A DNA stretch of 40,205 nucleotides, taken from Rickettsia typhi. GTDB taxonomy: Bacteria > Pseudomonadota > Alphaproteobacteria > Rickettsiales > UBA1997. Below, piece by piece: positions 1-7,850 of this stretch. The stretch is taken from the NCBI GenBank assembly GCA_945875925.1, contig CAMCME010000011.1, positions 1 to 40,205 on the forward strand, read 5' to 3'. Within the stretch, counting starts at the first letter, position 1, and every line of letters starts with the position of its first letter. The notes under the pieces were generated by a model. That model worked only from the letters and a program-made list of their open reading frames with translations. It was not told the origin of the DNA and ran no database searches. A program made the position numbers and the translations under genes.

Positions 1-111
1 GAAAAACAAGAAAACTCGCAACAAATTGAGCAAAATTTGACCAAAATCAATTCAAAAATTTGCCGAATTTCTAATGAAATCCTTCAGAAATCTTGGGTTA
101 AAAAAATTTGA
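1..111 (+). CDS. 3' end of an unidentified ORF cut by the window edge
   Basis: An open frame enters from the left edge and stops at TGA 109-111. It gives a short, polar, Gln/Asn/Lys-rich tail ending in the residues SWVKKI. I recognise no family. It is in the same frame as the outer-membrane fragment that follows, separated only by this stop, so it could be the tail of an independent gene or part of a broken fusion. Most of the gene, if there is one, lies outside the window. Confidence 0.2.
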   Translation, partial: EKQENSQQIEQNLTKINSKICRISNEILQKSWVKKI

Positions 112-183
112 CTCTGGTTTTTTTGGGAAGTTAGATTTGCGACGTCCCCTTTAGATGTTACCTCATTAGAAGAGTGCAATTGC

Positions 184-435
184 GTGTGGTGGGGAAATAA
201 TACTCCTTTATCCAGTTCACAAAATAAATTTGGATACACTTTGGGTATTGGCGCCGAGACCATGATTACCGATAATTTTTCATTAAAATTTGAAATCAAT
301 TATGTTAACTTGGGAACTATTTCATCTAAATATTCATCGTCTGTAAGTATTGTAGATGGCGCATTCTTTTCATCAGAGCAATCTACCAAAATCACCAACA
401 AATCCACAACCCTTGGTTTAAGTTATAAGTTCTAA
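184..435 (+). pseudogene. C-terminal fragment of an outer-membrane beta-barrel protein
   Basis: The frame encodes about 83 residues with alternating hydrophobic and polar residues. It has a barrel-type turn (GAETMITDNFSLKFEINY) and ends in LSYKF, the aromatic C-terminal signature read by the BAM machinery. Only two to four strands are present, whereas opacity/surface-antigen barrels have eight or more, and there is no signal peptide. The frame is open back to 112, but the upstream residues do not look like barrel strands. The only start is a GTG at 184. I read this as the 3' remnant of a truncated porin-like gene; a terminator follows directly. The outer-membrane C-terminus is fairly clear, the pseudogene status is inferred. 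Confidence 0.45.
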
Positions 436-459
436 GGTTGAATTTAAAACAGATTAAAA

Positions 460-485
460 GGCCACTCTTCGGAGTGGTTTTTTAT
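460..485 (+). terminator. Rho-independent terminator after the barrel fragment
   Basis: The stem ccactc/gagtgg (462-467 with 472-477) is closed by a TTCG tetraloop and followed by TTTTTTATT. It sits 25 nt after the stop of the outer-membrane fragment, which suggests that the fragment once belonged to a transcribed gene. Confidence 0.85.
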
Positions 486-518
486 TGGTTTGATTCTCTT
501 AGATATTGATATAAATCA

Positions 519-680
519 TATACCAAAACATAAATCTCTTGATAGCGCTAACCTCGTCTTTTTGGTAAAAATTTGCTCAGAAAATGACGCTGTATCACTT
601 GATACGGCTTACATTTTCAGTCGCAATTTTTCCTCAAAAATACTTCGTTATCACTATCAAGAGATTTGTGTTTTGGTATA
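519..680. repeat. 162-nt near-perfect palindromic element
   Basis: The left half from 519 matches the reverse complement of the right half ending at 680 over about 80 nt, with only scattered mismatches. Outer arms begin tataccaaaaca and tataccaaaacac. The centre is the small palindrome gtatcacttgatac at 592-605. As RNA it would fold into one long hairpin. A 63-codon frame runs through it, but this looks like a by-product of the symmetry. The layout recalls Rickettsia palindromic elements or a MITE; its sequence differs from the other palindromes in the window. The 392-nt gap between the barrel fragment and clpB otherwise holds only the terminator above and a plain AT-rich clpB leader. Confidence 0.8.
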
Positions 681-826
681 GTAAAGCGCATCGTTACAAT
701 TAATATCTGCAATCTCTAAATATTAGTAGATGAAAGATCGTATTTTGCTGCACCTTGAATTTCCCTCCTTCAATCACTAGCTCCATGTTAGCCATGTCCC
801 CTCTTTAAGCAAATTACACTTCAACC

Positions 827-3412
827 ATGAACATAGAACGCTATACCGAAAAACTCAGACAGATTTTACAAAATGCCCAAACTCTGGCTTTAGGAAGTTA
901 TCACCAAAAGCTTTTGCCCGAGCATTTGCTAGAATGTATGCTGGAAGATTCAGATCATCTAACTGCAAAATTAATCACCAATTGCAGCGGAAATGTCGAA
1001 CTCGCTGTGGCAGAAAATAAACGCTCTTTAGATAAAATTTCAAAAGTGGAAGGAAGTGGCGCAGTCTCTGTCACCGCTTCGCAAGAATTAGCACGAGTTT
1101 TGCTTTTGGCAGAAAAAATATCTGATCAAAATAAAGATCAGTTCGTAACTTTAGAACGCTTGCTGCAAGCGATTTTGGAAGATGATAAAAATGAAGCAGC
1201 TAAAACTTTAAAAATGGCGGGGCTTTCAGTTACGGCTCTTAGAAGCGCCATTGAAAAAATTCGCGCTGGCAAAAAAGCTGATTCAGCTTCGTCAGAAAAT
1301 ACCTACCAAGCTTTAGAAAAATATGCGCAAGATTTAACCAAAAAAGCTAAGGACGGCAAAGTCGATCCTGTAATTGGTCGCGATGAGGAAATTCGCCGCG
1401 CCATGCAAGTTTTGTCGCGTCGCACTAAAAATAATCCAGTGTTAATTGGCGAGCCTGGAGTTGGTAAAACTGCAATTGTAGAAGGTCTTGCCCAAAGAAT
1501 AATTAATGGCGATGTGCCAGATAGCTTAAAAGGCCGAAGATTAATGGCGCTTGATATGGGTGCTTTAATTGCTGGTGCAAAATTCCGTGGCGAATTTGAA
1601 GAAAGGCTTAAAGCTGTTCTTAACGAAGTTGAAAATAACGACAACATTATTCTCTTTATTGACGAACTTCATTTATTGGTAGGTGCTGGAAAAACCGAGG
1701 GCGCAATGGATGCTTCGAATTTATTGAAGCCAGCTTTGGCGCGCGGATCTTTGCATTGTATTGGTGCAACCACTCTTGATGAATATCGCCAATATATTGA
1801 AAAAGATGCGGCTTTGGCGCGTCGCTTTCAAACTGTTTATGCTGAAGAGCCAACTGTTGAAGATACAATTTCGATTCTGCGCGGCATTAAAGAAAAATAT
1901 GAAGTTCATCATGGTGTAAAAATTAAAGACTCGGCTTTGATTGCTGCTGCCACATTGTCGAATCGATATATTTCTGATCGCTTCTTGCCAGACAAGGCCA
2001 TCGATTTAATTGATGAAGCGGCCAGCAGTTTGAAGATTGAAGTTGAAAGCAAACCGAATGAACTTGATGAATTGGATCGCAAAATTATTCAGCTAAAAAT
2101 TGAGGCTGAGGCTTTGAAAAAAGAAGATGACAAGGCTTCTAAAGATCGCCTAGAAACTCTTAATAAAGAATTAAAAAGCATCGAAAAAAAATCGGCGGAA
2201 TTAACTTCTTTATGGAAAGCTGAAAAAAATAAGCTGACCAAAATTAACGAATTGAAAGGAAAAATTGAGCAATCGCGCTATGAATTAGAAGTGGCGCAAA
2301 GAGAAGGAAACCTTGCCAAAGCTGGCGAAATAAGCTATGGAACGATTCCAACTTTGCAAAAAGAATTGGCGGTGTTTGAAGCGCAAACCACAGAAAAAAT
2401 GATGCGCGAATCGGTCACTGAAGAAGATATTGCTGCAATCATTGCTAAATCAATCGGTGTGCCAGTTGATAAAATTTTATCTGGCGAAAAAGAAAAACTT
2501 TTAAAGATGGAAGATTTCTTGCGCTCTAGAGTTATTGGACAAGACGAAGCTTTAAAAGCTGTGAGCAACGCGGTTAGAAGATCGCGCGCCGGCATGCAAG
2601 ATGCGAATCGACCAATTGGATCTTTCTTATTTTTAGGTCCAACTGGAGTTGGCAAAACCGAACTCTGCAAAGCTTTGGCCGAATTTATTTTCGATAATGA
2701 AAGTTCAATTTTGCGCATCGACATGAGTGAATTTATGGAGAAGCACGCAGTTGCACGCTTAATTGGAGCTCCTCCAGGATATGTTGGTTTTGAACAAGGT
2801 GGAGTTTTAACTGAAGCTGTAAGAAGAAGGCCTTATCAAGTTATTTTATTTGATGAAGTTGAAAAAGCTCACGGCGATGTTTTTAACATTTTGCTACAAG
2901 TTTTAGATGACGGCCGACTTACAGACGGGCAGGGCCATGTTGTTAATTTTAGCAACACCATCATAATTCTAACTTCAAATTTAGGTTCACAAGCTTTGTC
3001 ACGCCTAACCGAAAATGATGCGCCAGACTTAACTTCTGGCCCAATTTTTGATGGTGTGATGGAAGTTGTAAAAGATCATTTCCGTCCTGAATTTTTGAAC
3101 CGTTTAGATGAGATTATTCTTTTCAACAAACTAAGTCGTAAAAACATGGAAAGCATTGTGACTGTTCAGTTTGAAAGATTGATAAAGAGATTGTCGGTGA
3201 GAAATATCAAATTGAAATTAGAAGCTTCAGCCAAGAAATATTTAGCCGAGAAGGGCTATGATTTTGCTTACGGCGCAAGACCTTTGAAAAGATTAATTCA
3301 GAGAGAAATTGAGAATGTTTTGGCAGAGAAGATTTTGCGCGGAGATATTTTGGATGGTCAGAGTGTGAGTATTTCTGAGAAAAGTGATAAGATGGAGTTT
3401 TTGGTTAGTTAA
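827..3412 (+). CDS. clpB: ATP-dependent chaperone ClpB (protein disaggregase)
   Basis: ClpB is a cytoplasmic hexameric AAA+ disaggregase that works with DnaK/DnaJ/GrpE to pull polypeptides out of aggregates. At 861 residues it has the usual ClpB length. Domains in order: Clp N-domain repeats (about 1-145); NBD1 with Walker A GEPGVGKT at 208-215 and Walker B IILFIDE at 274-280; the long coiled-coil M-domain (about 403-530) that separates ClpB from ClpA and ClpC; and NBD2 with Walker A GPTGVGKT at 604-611, Walker B at 672-677 and pore loop GYVGFEQGG near 651. No Shine-Dalgarno is visible before the ATG. The gene stands alone, ends directly in a GC-rich palindrome and is convergent with the next gene. 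Confidence 0.97.
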   Translation: MNIERYTEKLRQILQNAQTLALGSYHQKLLPEHLLECMLEDSDHLTAKLITNCSGNVELAVAENKRSLDKISKVEGSGAVSVTASQELARVLLLAEKISDQNKDQFVTLERLLQAILEDDKNEAAKTLKMAGLSVTALRSAIEKIRAGKKADSASSENTYQALEKYAQDLTKKAKDGKVDPVIGRDEEIRRAMQVLSRRTKNNPVLIGEPGVGKTAIVEGLAQRIINGDVPDSLKGRRLMALDMGALIAGAKFRGEFEERLKAVLNEVENNDNIILFIDELHLLVGAGKTEGAMDASNLLKPALARGSLHCIGATTLDEYRQYIEKDAALARRFQTVYAEEPTVEDTISILRGIKEKYEVHHGVKIKDSALIAAATLSNRYISDRFLPDKAIDLIDEAASSLKIEVESKPNELDELDRKIIQLKIEAEALKKEDDKASKDRLETLNKELKSIEKKSAELTSLWKAEKNKLTKINELKGKIEQSRYELEVAQREGNLAKAGEISYGTIPTLQKELAVFEAQTTEKMMRESVTEEDIAAIIAKSIGVPVDKILSGEKEKLLKMEDFLRSRVIGQDEALKAVSNAVRRSRAGMQDANRPIGSFLFLGPTGVGKTELCKALAEFIFDNESSILRIDMSEFMEKHAVARLIGAPPGYVGFEQGGVLTEAVRRRPYQVILFDEVEKAHGDVFNILLQVLDDGRLTDGQGHVVNFSNTIIILTSNLGSQALSRLTENDAPDLTSGPIFDGVMEVVKDHFRPEFLNRLDEIILFNKLSRKNMESIVTVQFERLIKRLSVRNIKLKLEASAKKYLAEKGYDFAYGARPLKRLIQREIENVLAEKILRGDILDGQSVSISEKSDKMEFLVS

Positions 3413-3454
3413 CCACCCCAACCCCTCCTTTTCAAGGAGGGTTTGGGGGTGGTT
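3411..3454. terminator. GC-rich palindrome overlapping the clpB stop codon
   Basis: Left arm aaccaccccaacccctcctt (3411-3430) pairs with aaggagggtttgggggtggtt (3434-3454), allowing one bulge; the loop is about 3 nt. The clpB stop codon lies on its first bases. It could end clpB transcription, but no T-run follows directly. C/G-rich palindromes of this style are common dispersed intergenic repeats in bacteria, so it may be both a repeat and a 3' stabiliser. Confidence 0.6.
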
Positions 3455-3513
3455 ATTCGCGAAATCAATGCTACTAATCACATGTCCATTTTCAAATCAA
3501 GGAAATGAATTTT

Positions 3514-3538
3514 AGGACTGGGTTGCAAAACCAGTCCT
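3514..3538. terminator. Hairpin between convergent clpB and the DUF1993 gene
   Basis: The stem aggactgg/ccagtcct (3514-3521 with 3531-3538) encloses a 9-nt loop. It lies 15 nt beyond the stop of the minus-strand DUF1993 gene. There is no good T-tract on either side, so termination is only a suggestion. Confidence 0.4.
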
Positions 3539-3552
3539 GCTATGAGATCGTT

Positions 3553-4059
3553 CTAATAACTTCCCAAATAATCTTTTTTACCAAGATCCACGCCATTATG
3601 TCTCAAAATTCCATAAGTTGTGGTTATGTGAAAATACAAATTCGGTAAAACATAATTTAACAAATAAGGCTGGCCAATGAAGTTGCTTTCTTTGTTTCTT
3701 TGAGTGTAAGAAATTTTTAAATCTTCTTTACCGTCAATTTGTTCAGCTTTTAAACTTTCCAGAAATTTCACTGTTTTAACAATGCGTTCTTGAAGTTCTG
3801 CGAAAGTAACTTCAACATCTGGAAAGCTTGGAAGCTCAACTTCTGCAAGTCTTGCTGCACCAGTTTTAGCGGCATCACAAGCAATTTGCACTTGGCGAAC
3901 TAACGGAAGCATGTCAGGAAATAAACGAGAATTTAGAAGAACAGTTTCTTCAATTTTTTTCTCTGTTGCGTGAGCTGCGGCTTTTGCAAGGATGTTTGAT
4001 AAAATTTCAAGTTCTCTGATAAAAACTGGAACTGATGATTGGTACATTGAGATGGTCAT
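3553..4059 (-). CDS. DUF1993 family protein
   Basis: This is a small, probably cytoplasmic helical protein of the DUF1993 family (DinB-like bundle), whose biochemical role is not established. It shows the family pattern: an N-terminal MYQSSVPVFIRELEILSNIL, a central SFPDVEVTFAEL, and a C-terminal LPNLYFHITTTYGILRHNGV ending in GKKDYLGSY. The frame is open to 4113. I chose ATG 4059, which gives 168 residues beginning MTISMYQSS, because the family starts close to that point and the extra 18 residues do not fit. Upstream of 4059 there is an AT-rich TATATAA stretch and no Shine-Dalgarno. It is divergent from the orphan at 4167. Confidence 0.8.
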   Translation of the reverse strand: MTISMYQSSVPVFIRELEILSNILAKAAAHATEKKIEETVLLNSRLFPDMLPLVRQVQIACDAAKTGAARLAEVELPSFPDVEVTFAELQERIVKTVKFLESLKAEQIDGKEDLKISYTQRNKESNFIGQPYLLNYVLPNLYFHITTTYGILRHNGVDLGKKDYLGSY

Positions 4060-4166
4060 AAATAATGTGTGATTAAAGTTTATATAGTACGCGTGGTCCA
4101 TCTTGAAACACACTAATTTAGATATAAGAACGAAGAAAAATTATTAAACCCCAAATATTTTCTCAA

Positions 4167-4529
4167 ATGAACCAAATCCAAAAACTAGAAAAAAAACTCA
4201 CTGAAATTGGCTTCATAGTTGAGGTTAACGAATATGTTTTGCAAATAGTCGGCCTGTCAAAATCTGAAGATAAAAATTTTAAAGGCCTAGATATCGAAGG
4301 AGTTTCTCATGTGCTACAAGTTGTCATCGAGCTTGATGACCCTTTGTCCGAAGGAAAAAAATTTTTATTTCAAGATTGCTCTTTGAAGGTCTATTTTGAA
4401 GGATGGGATTTGCAAGAAGCCGCTAAGATAATAAAATTAAATATAGCGGCAATCCTAGATGAACATGGCGTCTTTGAGGGAATGGGTTTCACTTTCCCCA
4501 AAGATTACAATGAAGTTTTGGTGCCTTAA
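4167..4529 (+). CDS. Hypothetical protein, 120 residues
   Basis: I do not recognise a family. The protein is acidic and soluble-looking, with no signal peptide or membrane segment. It opens with a short amphipathic helix (MNQIQKLEKKLTEIGF), followed by predicted strand-rich segments and a second helix around residues 82-95. The stop overlaps the stop of the convergent 910-residue gene by 3-4 nt, which argues for tight packing of two real genes. The composition resembles its neighbours. Confidence 0.6.
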   Translation: MNQIQKLEKKLTEIGFIVEVNEYVLQIVGLSKSEDKNFKGLDIEGVSHVLQVVIELDDPLSEGKKFLFQDCSLKVYFEGWDLQEAAKIIKLNIAAILDEHGVFEGMGFTFPKDYNEVLVP

Positions 4530-7258
4530 TAAAGCTCCTTCTCTTGTTTTTTACTCTCTTGTAAGACAAGCCTTGTAGTTTGATTACTCATAAGAGATGG
4601 TGATGGTGGTCTTGGTGGAAAAAAATCTTGTGTTTCTGGCGCAAAAGATTGTGAAGATGGTCTTGGTAGAGAACGTTTTTGCACTTCTAGCGCAACTTTT
4701 CTATCCAGCAAATCACCAATTTTATTTGCTTCGGCCATAATTTTAGGATCAGCAACAGGAGTTTCTCCGCTTCCTTCTCTTTTTATTTTTTCTTCAAGAT
4801 CTTTACGACATTCTTTCACAAAACCATTAATAGCATTGCGCGCCACGGCATTGGTTGAAGGATCTGCCTCTAAATGAGTTTGAATCATTAAAGCTAAATT
4901 CTTCCCAGCAACTTCCAATTGATATGCTTTTGGAATGTGCGGATTAGCTTCTGAAACAGCTACCACTTTAATATTTTCAGGTAACCCAGTAAAAGCAAAT
5001 TCATCAGAAGAATCTTGTAAATCAAAAACTGAAAATTTTTCAGTTTTAGTTAAAGCCACTTCCTTAGCCCTTTCTAAGGCAGCTCCTTGATAATGAGCGC
5101 TCCAAGTTTGTGTTGCGTCAAGCAGCTCGTCACCACGATTTGTATCTTTAGAATGAGTCGCCAAATGCAGCAAACTGCCTTCTTTCACTTTCATTAAATC
5201 GGCGGTCTCATTGCCGCGTAAATCTTGAGGAACATCAAGTCGAGCAATCTTGCCACCAAGCGCAGTGATTGCCATTTGTGTGCCGCCGCAAATTGTCCAA
5301 ATTGGAACTTCTTGTTTAATTGCTTCTTGCAAAGCCACCATTTCCACAAAAGTTCGTCTTTGATAAAAATCTTTTAGATCAACAGTTTCGCCTTCGGTGA
5401 AAAATTTTGGATCAATATTTCCAAAATTTCCCAGCACAGTTAAGCCGTTAGAAGAGGCAACTTGCGTGGCTATTCTTTCTTTCAAAATTGCTAATTCTTC
5501 AGGTGACGAAAATAATCTGTCATCAGCAATGTCATAATCTGGAGTGGCAATTTCACAGCCAAAATCTTGCAAAACTTGCTTTGGCGATCTTCCCCAAGCA
5601 TAGTCATAATAAGGTGTGAAAATTTTTGGTTTTTTGCCGCTATTTTCACCTCGAAATTCAAGACTATTTTTTTGCTCTTTCAGCAAACGATGCGGCAGCA
5701 TTTTAGCTATTTCTAAATCTGAAGACATCCCTTCTTTTGTAAGCTTAAAACTCTCTTCATTAGCTTTGGCATATTCAAAGCAGTCATCAATATTTGATAC
5801 ATCACTGCAATGTGGATAAATTTGCCAAAAAATTGGCAAACCTTGCTTTCGATTTTCAGATTCTAGCGATTTTTTTAAAGGGGTTTTTCCAGAAATTTCT
5901 TTATCAACCAAAACTCCAAAGCCATTATCTAAAATAATTTCTAGCTGTTCTGGAGAAATATTTTTATTAACCGCTTGATGCAAAATTGCCATCTCTTCAC
6001 TTTCCAAATTTTTTTGTGAAGTGAGGATTGTTTCAGATAATTCAAGGGACTTAATCTTTTCTATAATAATTTTAGTCATGCTGAAAGCCCCCCTATTATC
6101 AGGAGAGCTTGTTTTAAATGTAGAAATTAAAGCTTTTGTTAAAATTTCTGCCATCTCTGCCGGTTTCTTTCCTTGCAAATTTTCTTGCAGAGCAGTTATT
6201 AGCAAAATCTCATTACCACTTAAAATTGCTGCATCAATGGTTTGTTTGACAGGTTTTTTCTTTCCTTTAGAGGCGGCTTTTACCCTTGCATTTTCAGCAT
6301 CTTGAAGTGTTTTGCTCAATAAAGAAGAATTAGAAACAAAAGCATCTTTGCCGTGACTTAAAAACCTTGAATAATCTTTAACTCTGTCAAGGGAGGTTTG
6401 TAAATATCCTCTTTGTTTTTCAACTTCGCTTTCATCTAAGCTTTGATCAATGGCGCTTTGTAACTTTGCGATATTAGATTCTTCTTTAGCAATAAGGGCG
6501 GTTTGTTTATCAAGAGTATCTTTCAAAGCTCCTTCGACAGTCTTAATATCTCTTTCTAAAATATTGTTAAAATTACTAAAATGGCCAGCAAGCAACGCTA
6601 CAGAGCAGCGCGCCATAACTTGAGAATGAAGTTTCTTTTTATCAAGCTCTGTTAATTCAGCTCTTTTTCCCAATTCTCTTTCTTGTGCCAAATCATTTTG
6701 AAAATCTCCCGATACAAAAGCCGCAACATTTTCTCCCGCCTTTTGTTTTCCAACTGGAATTTCAACTAAAACAAATCCGCCACCAATTTCATTGCCAATG
6801 CTTTTCACTCCATTATGGGTTTCATCTTCGCAAGATGATTTTGTTACATATCTAGATTTCGGGAAAGCTTCTTTAGACAAGGCATCAACAAAGATGGTGA
6901 TATTTTCATTGCCAATTTTTTCACCATTTTTGGTGGCGCGATCTTTTAAAAATCCTCTTAAACCAAAACCTGAATGGTTAATATCGCCAAAGCCATAAGA
7001 TGGATTTTCTTCGCCATTATCTTTTAAAGGTTTGTCGGTAGGATCAATCGCAATTGGCTTCACTAAAACAACTTTTTCACCATTAATTTCGCCTTCTGAG
7101 TATTCATAATTTTCATATCCGATGCCATCTTCTCTTCTTTCAAATTCTGGAAATCTATGAGCCTTTCTCATTTCTTCTGCAGCAATAAAACCAGCATTAT
7201 GTCTGCTTATAGACAGATCTTTTCTTTCATTGCCTAAAAAAGCGAAAACTTTATTCAT
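4526..7258 (-). CDS. Multidomain protein: Pth-like + coiled coil/ankyrin-like + glutamine amidotransferase (C26-like)
   Basis: This is a 910-residue protein of unknown role. Residues 1-200 match the peptidyl-tRNA hydrolase plan: GN at 9-10, SRHNAGF with N10 and H20 spaced as in Pth, a VD near 124-125, and HNGVKSIG at 148-155 followed by a VPVGK-like strand. The Pth lid Asn seems replaced (IAID at 69-72). Residues 205-330 are coiled-coil-rich. Residues 423-466 read as about one and a half ankyrin repeats (ILHQAV...ILDNG...GKTPLKKSL). Residues 545-815 look like a class I glutamine amidotransferase of the gamma-glutamyl-GABA hydrolase type: RRTFVEM, nucleophile C657 in ICGGTQ, AHYQG (H722), and QTHLEAD with H795 and E797. 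A proline-rich tail (864-890) ends in charged residues. There is no signal peptide or membrane segment. It stands alone, so it could be a regulator, a ligase-like enzyme or a secreted effector. The domain calls rest on motifs only. Confidence 0.75.
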   Translation of the reverse strand: MNKVFAFLGNERKDLSISRHNAGFIAAEEMRKAHRFPEFERREDGIGYENYEYSEGEINGEKVVLVKPIAIDPTDKPLKDNGEENPSYGFGDINHSGFGLRGFLKDRATKNGEKIGNENITIFVDALSKEAFPKSRYVTKSSCEDETHNGVKSIGNEIGGGFVLVEIPVGKQKAGENVAAFVSGDFQNDLAQERELGKRAELTELDKKKLHSQVMARCSVALLAGHFSNFNNILERDIKTVEGALKDTLDKQTALIAKEESNIAKLQSAIDQSLDESEVEKQRGYLQTSLDRVKDYSRFLSHGKDAFVSNSSLLSKTLQDAENARVKAASKGKKKPVKQTIDAAILSGNEILLITALQENLQGKKPAEMAEILTKALISTFKTSSPDNRGAFSMTKIIIEKIKSLELSETILTSQKNLESEEMAILHQAVNKNISPEQLEIILDNGFGVLVDKEISGKTPLKKSLESENRKQGLPIFWQIYPHCSDVSNIDDCFEYAKANEESFKLTKEGMSSDLEIAKMLPHRLLKEQKNSLEFRGENSGKKPKIFTPYYDYAWGRSPKQVLQDFGCEIATPDYDIADDRLFSSPEELAILKERIATQVASSNGLTVLGNFGNIDPKFFTEGETVDLKDFYQRRTFVEMVALQEAIKQEVPIWTICGGTQMAITALGGKIARLDVPQDLRGNETADLMKVKEGSLLHLATHSKDTNRGDELLDATQTWSAHYQGAALERAKEVALTKTEKFSVFDLQDSSDEFAFTGLPENIKVVAVSEANPHIPKAYQLEVAGKNLALMIQTHLEADPSTNAVARNAINGFVKECRKDLEEKIKREGSGETPVADPKIMAEANKIGDLLDRKVALEVQKRSLPRPSSQSFAPETQDFFPPRPPSPSLMSNQTTRLVLQESKKQEKELY

Positions 7259-7708
7259 AAATTTTTGAATTAAATTTGAATTAGAAATTGGTGTAAATCC
7301 AAATTTGAAATAAAAAATTAAATTGCAACTGTTAAAATTTTTTAGGCTGAGAATTTATCTATATAATCTCTCTGCAATGCTTTATTTATTGGAGTAAGTG
7401 GGTTCTTTAGAGAAAAGATTATATCTATTTAGGGTGGAATATTTTTAAAAATATTTCTACTCAAAGTACATTTTTCAATCAAAGCACATTTTTTTAAGAA
7501 TTCCTCGATCAAAGCCCCTCCTTTTCAAGAATCCCTAAGTCTAATTCCCTCCTTGATAATTGCTTTAGCAATTACAACTCACTCAAACAAAAAAAATATT
7601 TTGTGAGTAAAAGGAGGGGAGCGACTCAAAATTCCTCCACAAACAAAAATTCACAAAAACTAAATTTGTCCCTTGATAATTTAATCCTTACCAAAGAATA
7701 TCTCTTTT
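7259..7708. other. 450-nt AT-rich intergenic region with inverted and direct repeats
   Basis: No gene is visible. Near 7460-7500 the motif tcaaag(t/c)acattttt occurs twice in a row, and a third tcaaag precedes cccctcctttt. That block (7515-7525) is the inverted complement of aaaaggagggg at 7609-7619. Between them lie a small hairpin attgctttagcaat (7559-7572) and a ctcac...gtgag pair. The promoter of the minus-strand 910-residue gene and that of the SRP RNA must both lie here, but I cannot place either with confidence. Confidence 0.6.
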
Positions 7709-7800
7709 GGAAATAGTGTGGGCGGTTTGCTCATTAAGCGGGTCAGATCTGAAAGGAAGCAGCCCATAGTTAGTATGGTCGGGTCATGCTATTTCCGCCT
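7709..7800 (+). ncRNA. ffs: Bacterial small signal recognition particle RNA (4.5S RNA)
   Basis: The conserved apical Ffh-binding loop is present: gggtcagatctgaaaggaa followed by gcagccc, close to 7739-7765. This matches the universal GGUCAGG...GGAAGCAGCC core. The ends pair: ggaaatag (7709-7716) with ctatttcc (7789-7796), giving the expected long hairpin of about 90 nt. The RNA binds Ffh and guides co-translational membrane targeting. Its place 50 nt upstream of dnaX is the usual alphaproteobacterial arrangement. Exact 5' and 3' ends are estimates. Confidence 0.92.
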
Positions 7801-7850
7801 CCCTCACAAAAAATTTCAGTTTTGGTTTAACTTCCTTTGCGTTTCTAGAG

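Noticed and set aside
84..299. 71-codon minus-strand frame opposite the barrel fragment
   Set aside because: It is antisense to the better-supported barrel C-terminus and has no recognisable features.
490..681. 63-codon open frame between the barrel fragment and clpB
   Set aside because: It lies almost wholly inside the 162-nt palindrome, has no family resemblance, and symmetry alone explains the open frame.
754..786. CTTGAA ... CTCCAT as a sigma-32 heat-shock promoter for clpB
   Set aside because: The spacing between the boxes is 21 nt, too long for the usual RpoH spacing, and the -10 match is weak. ClpB is often heat-regulated, but this site does not show it.
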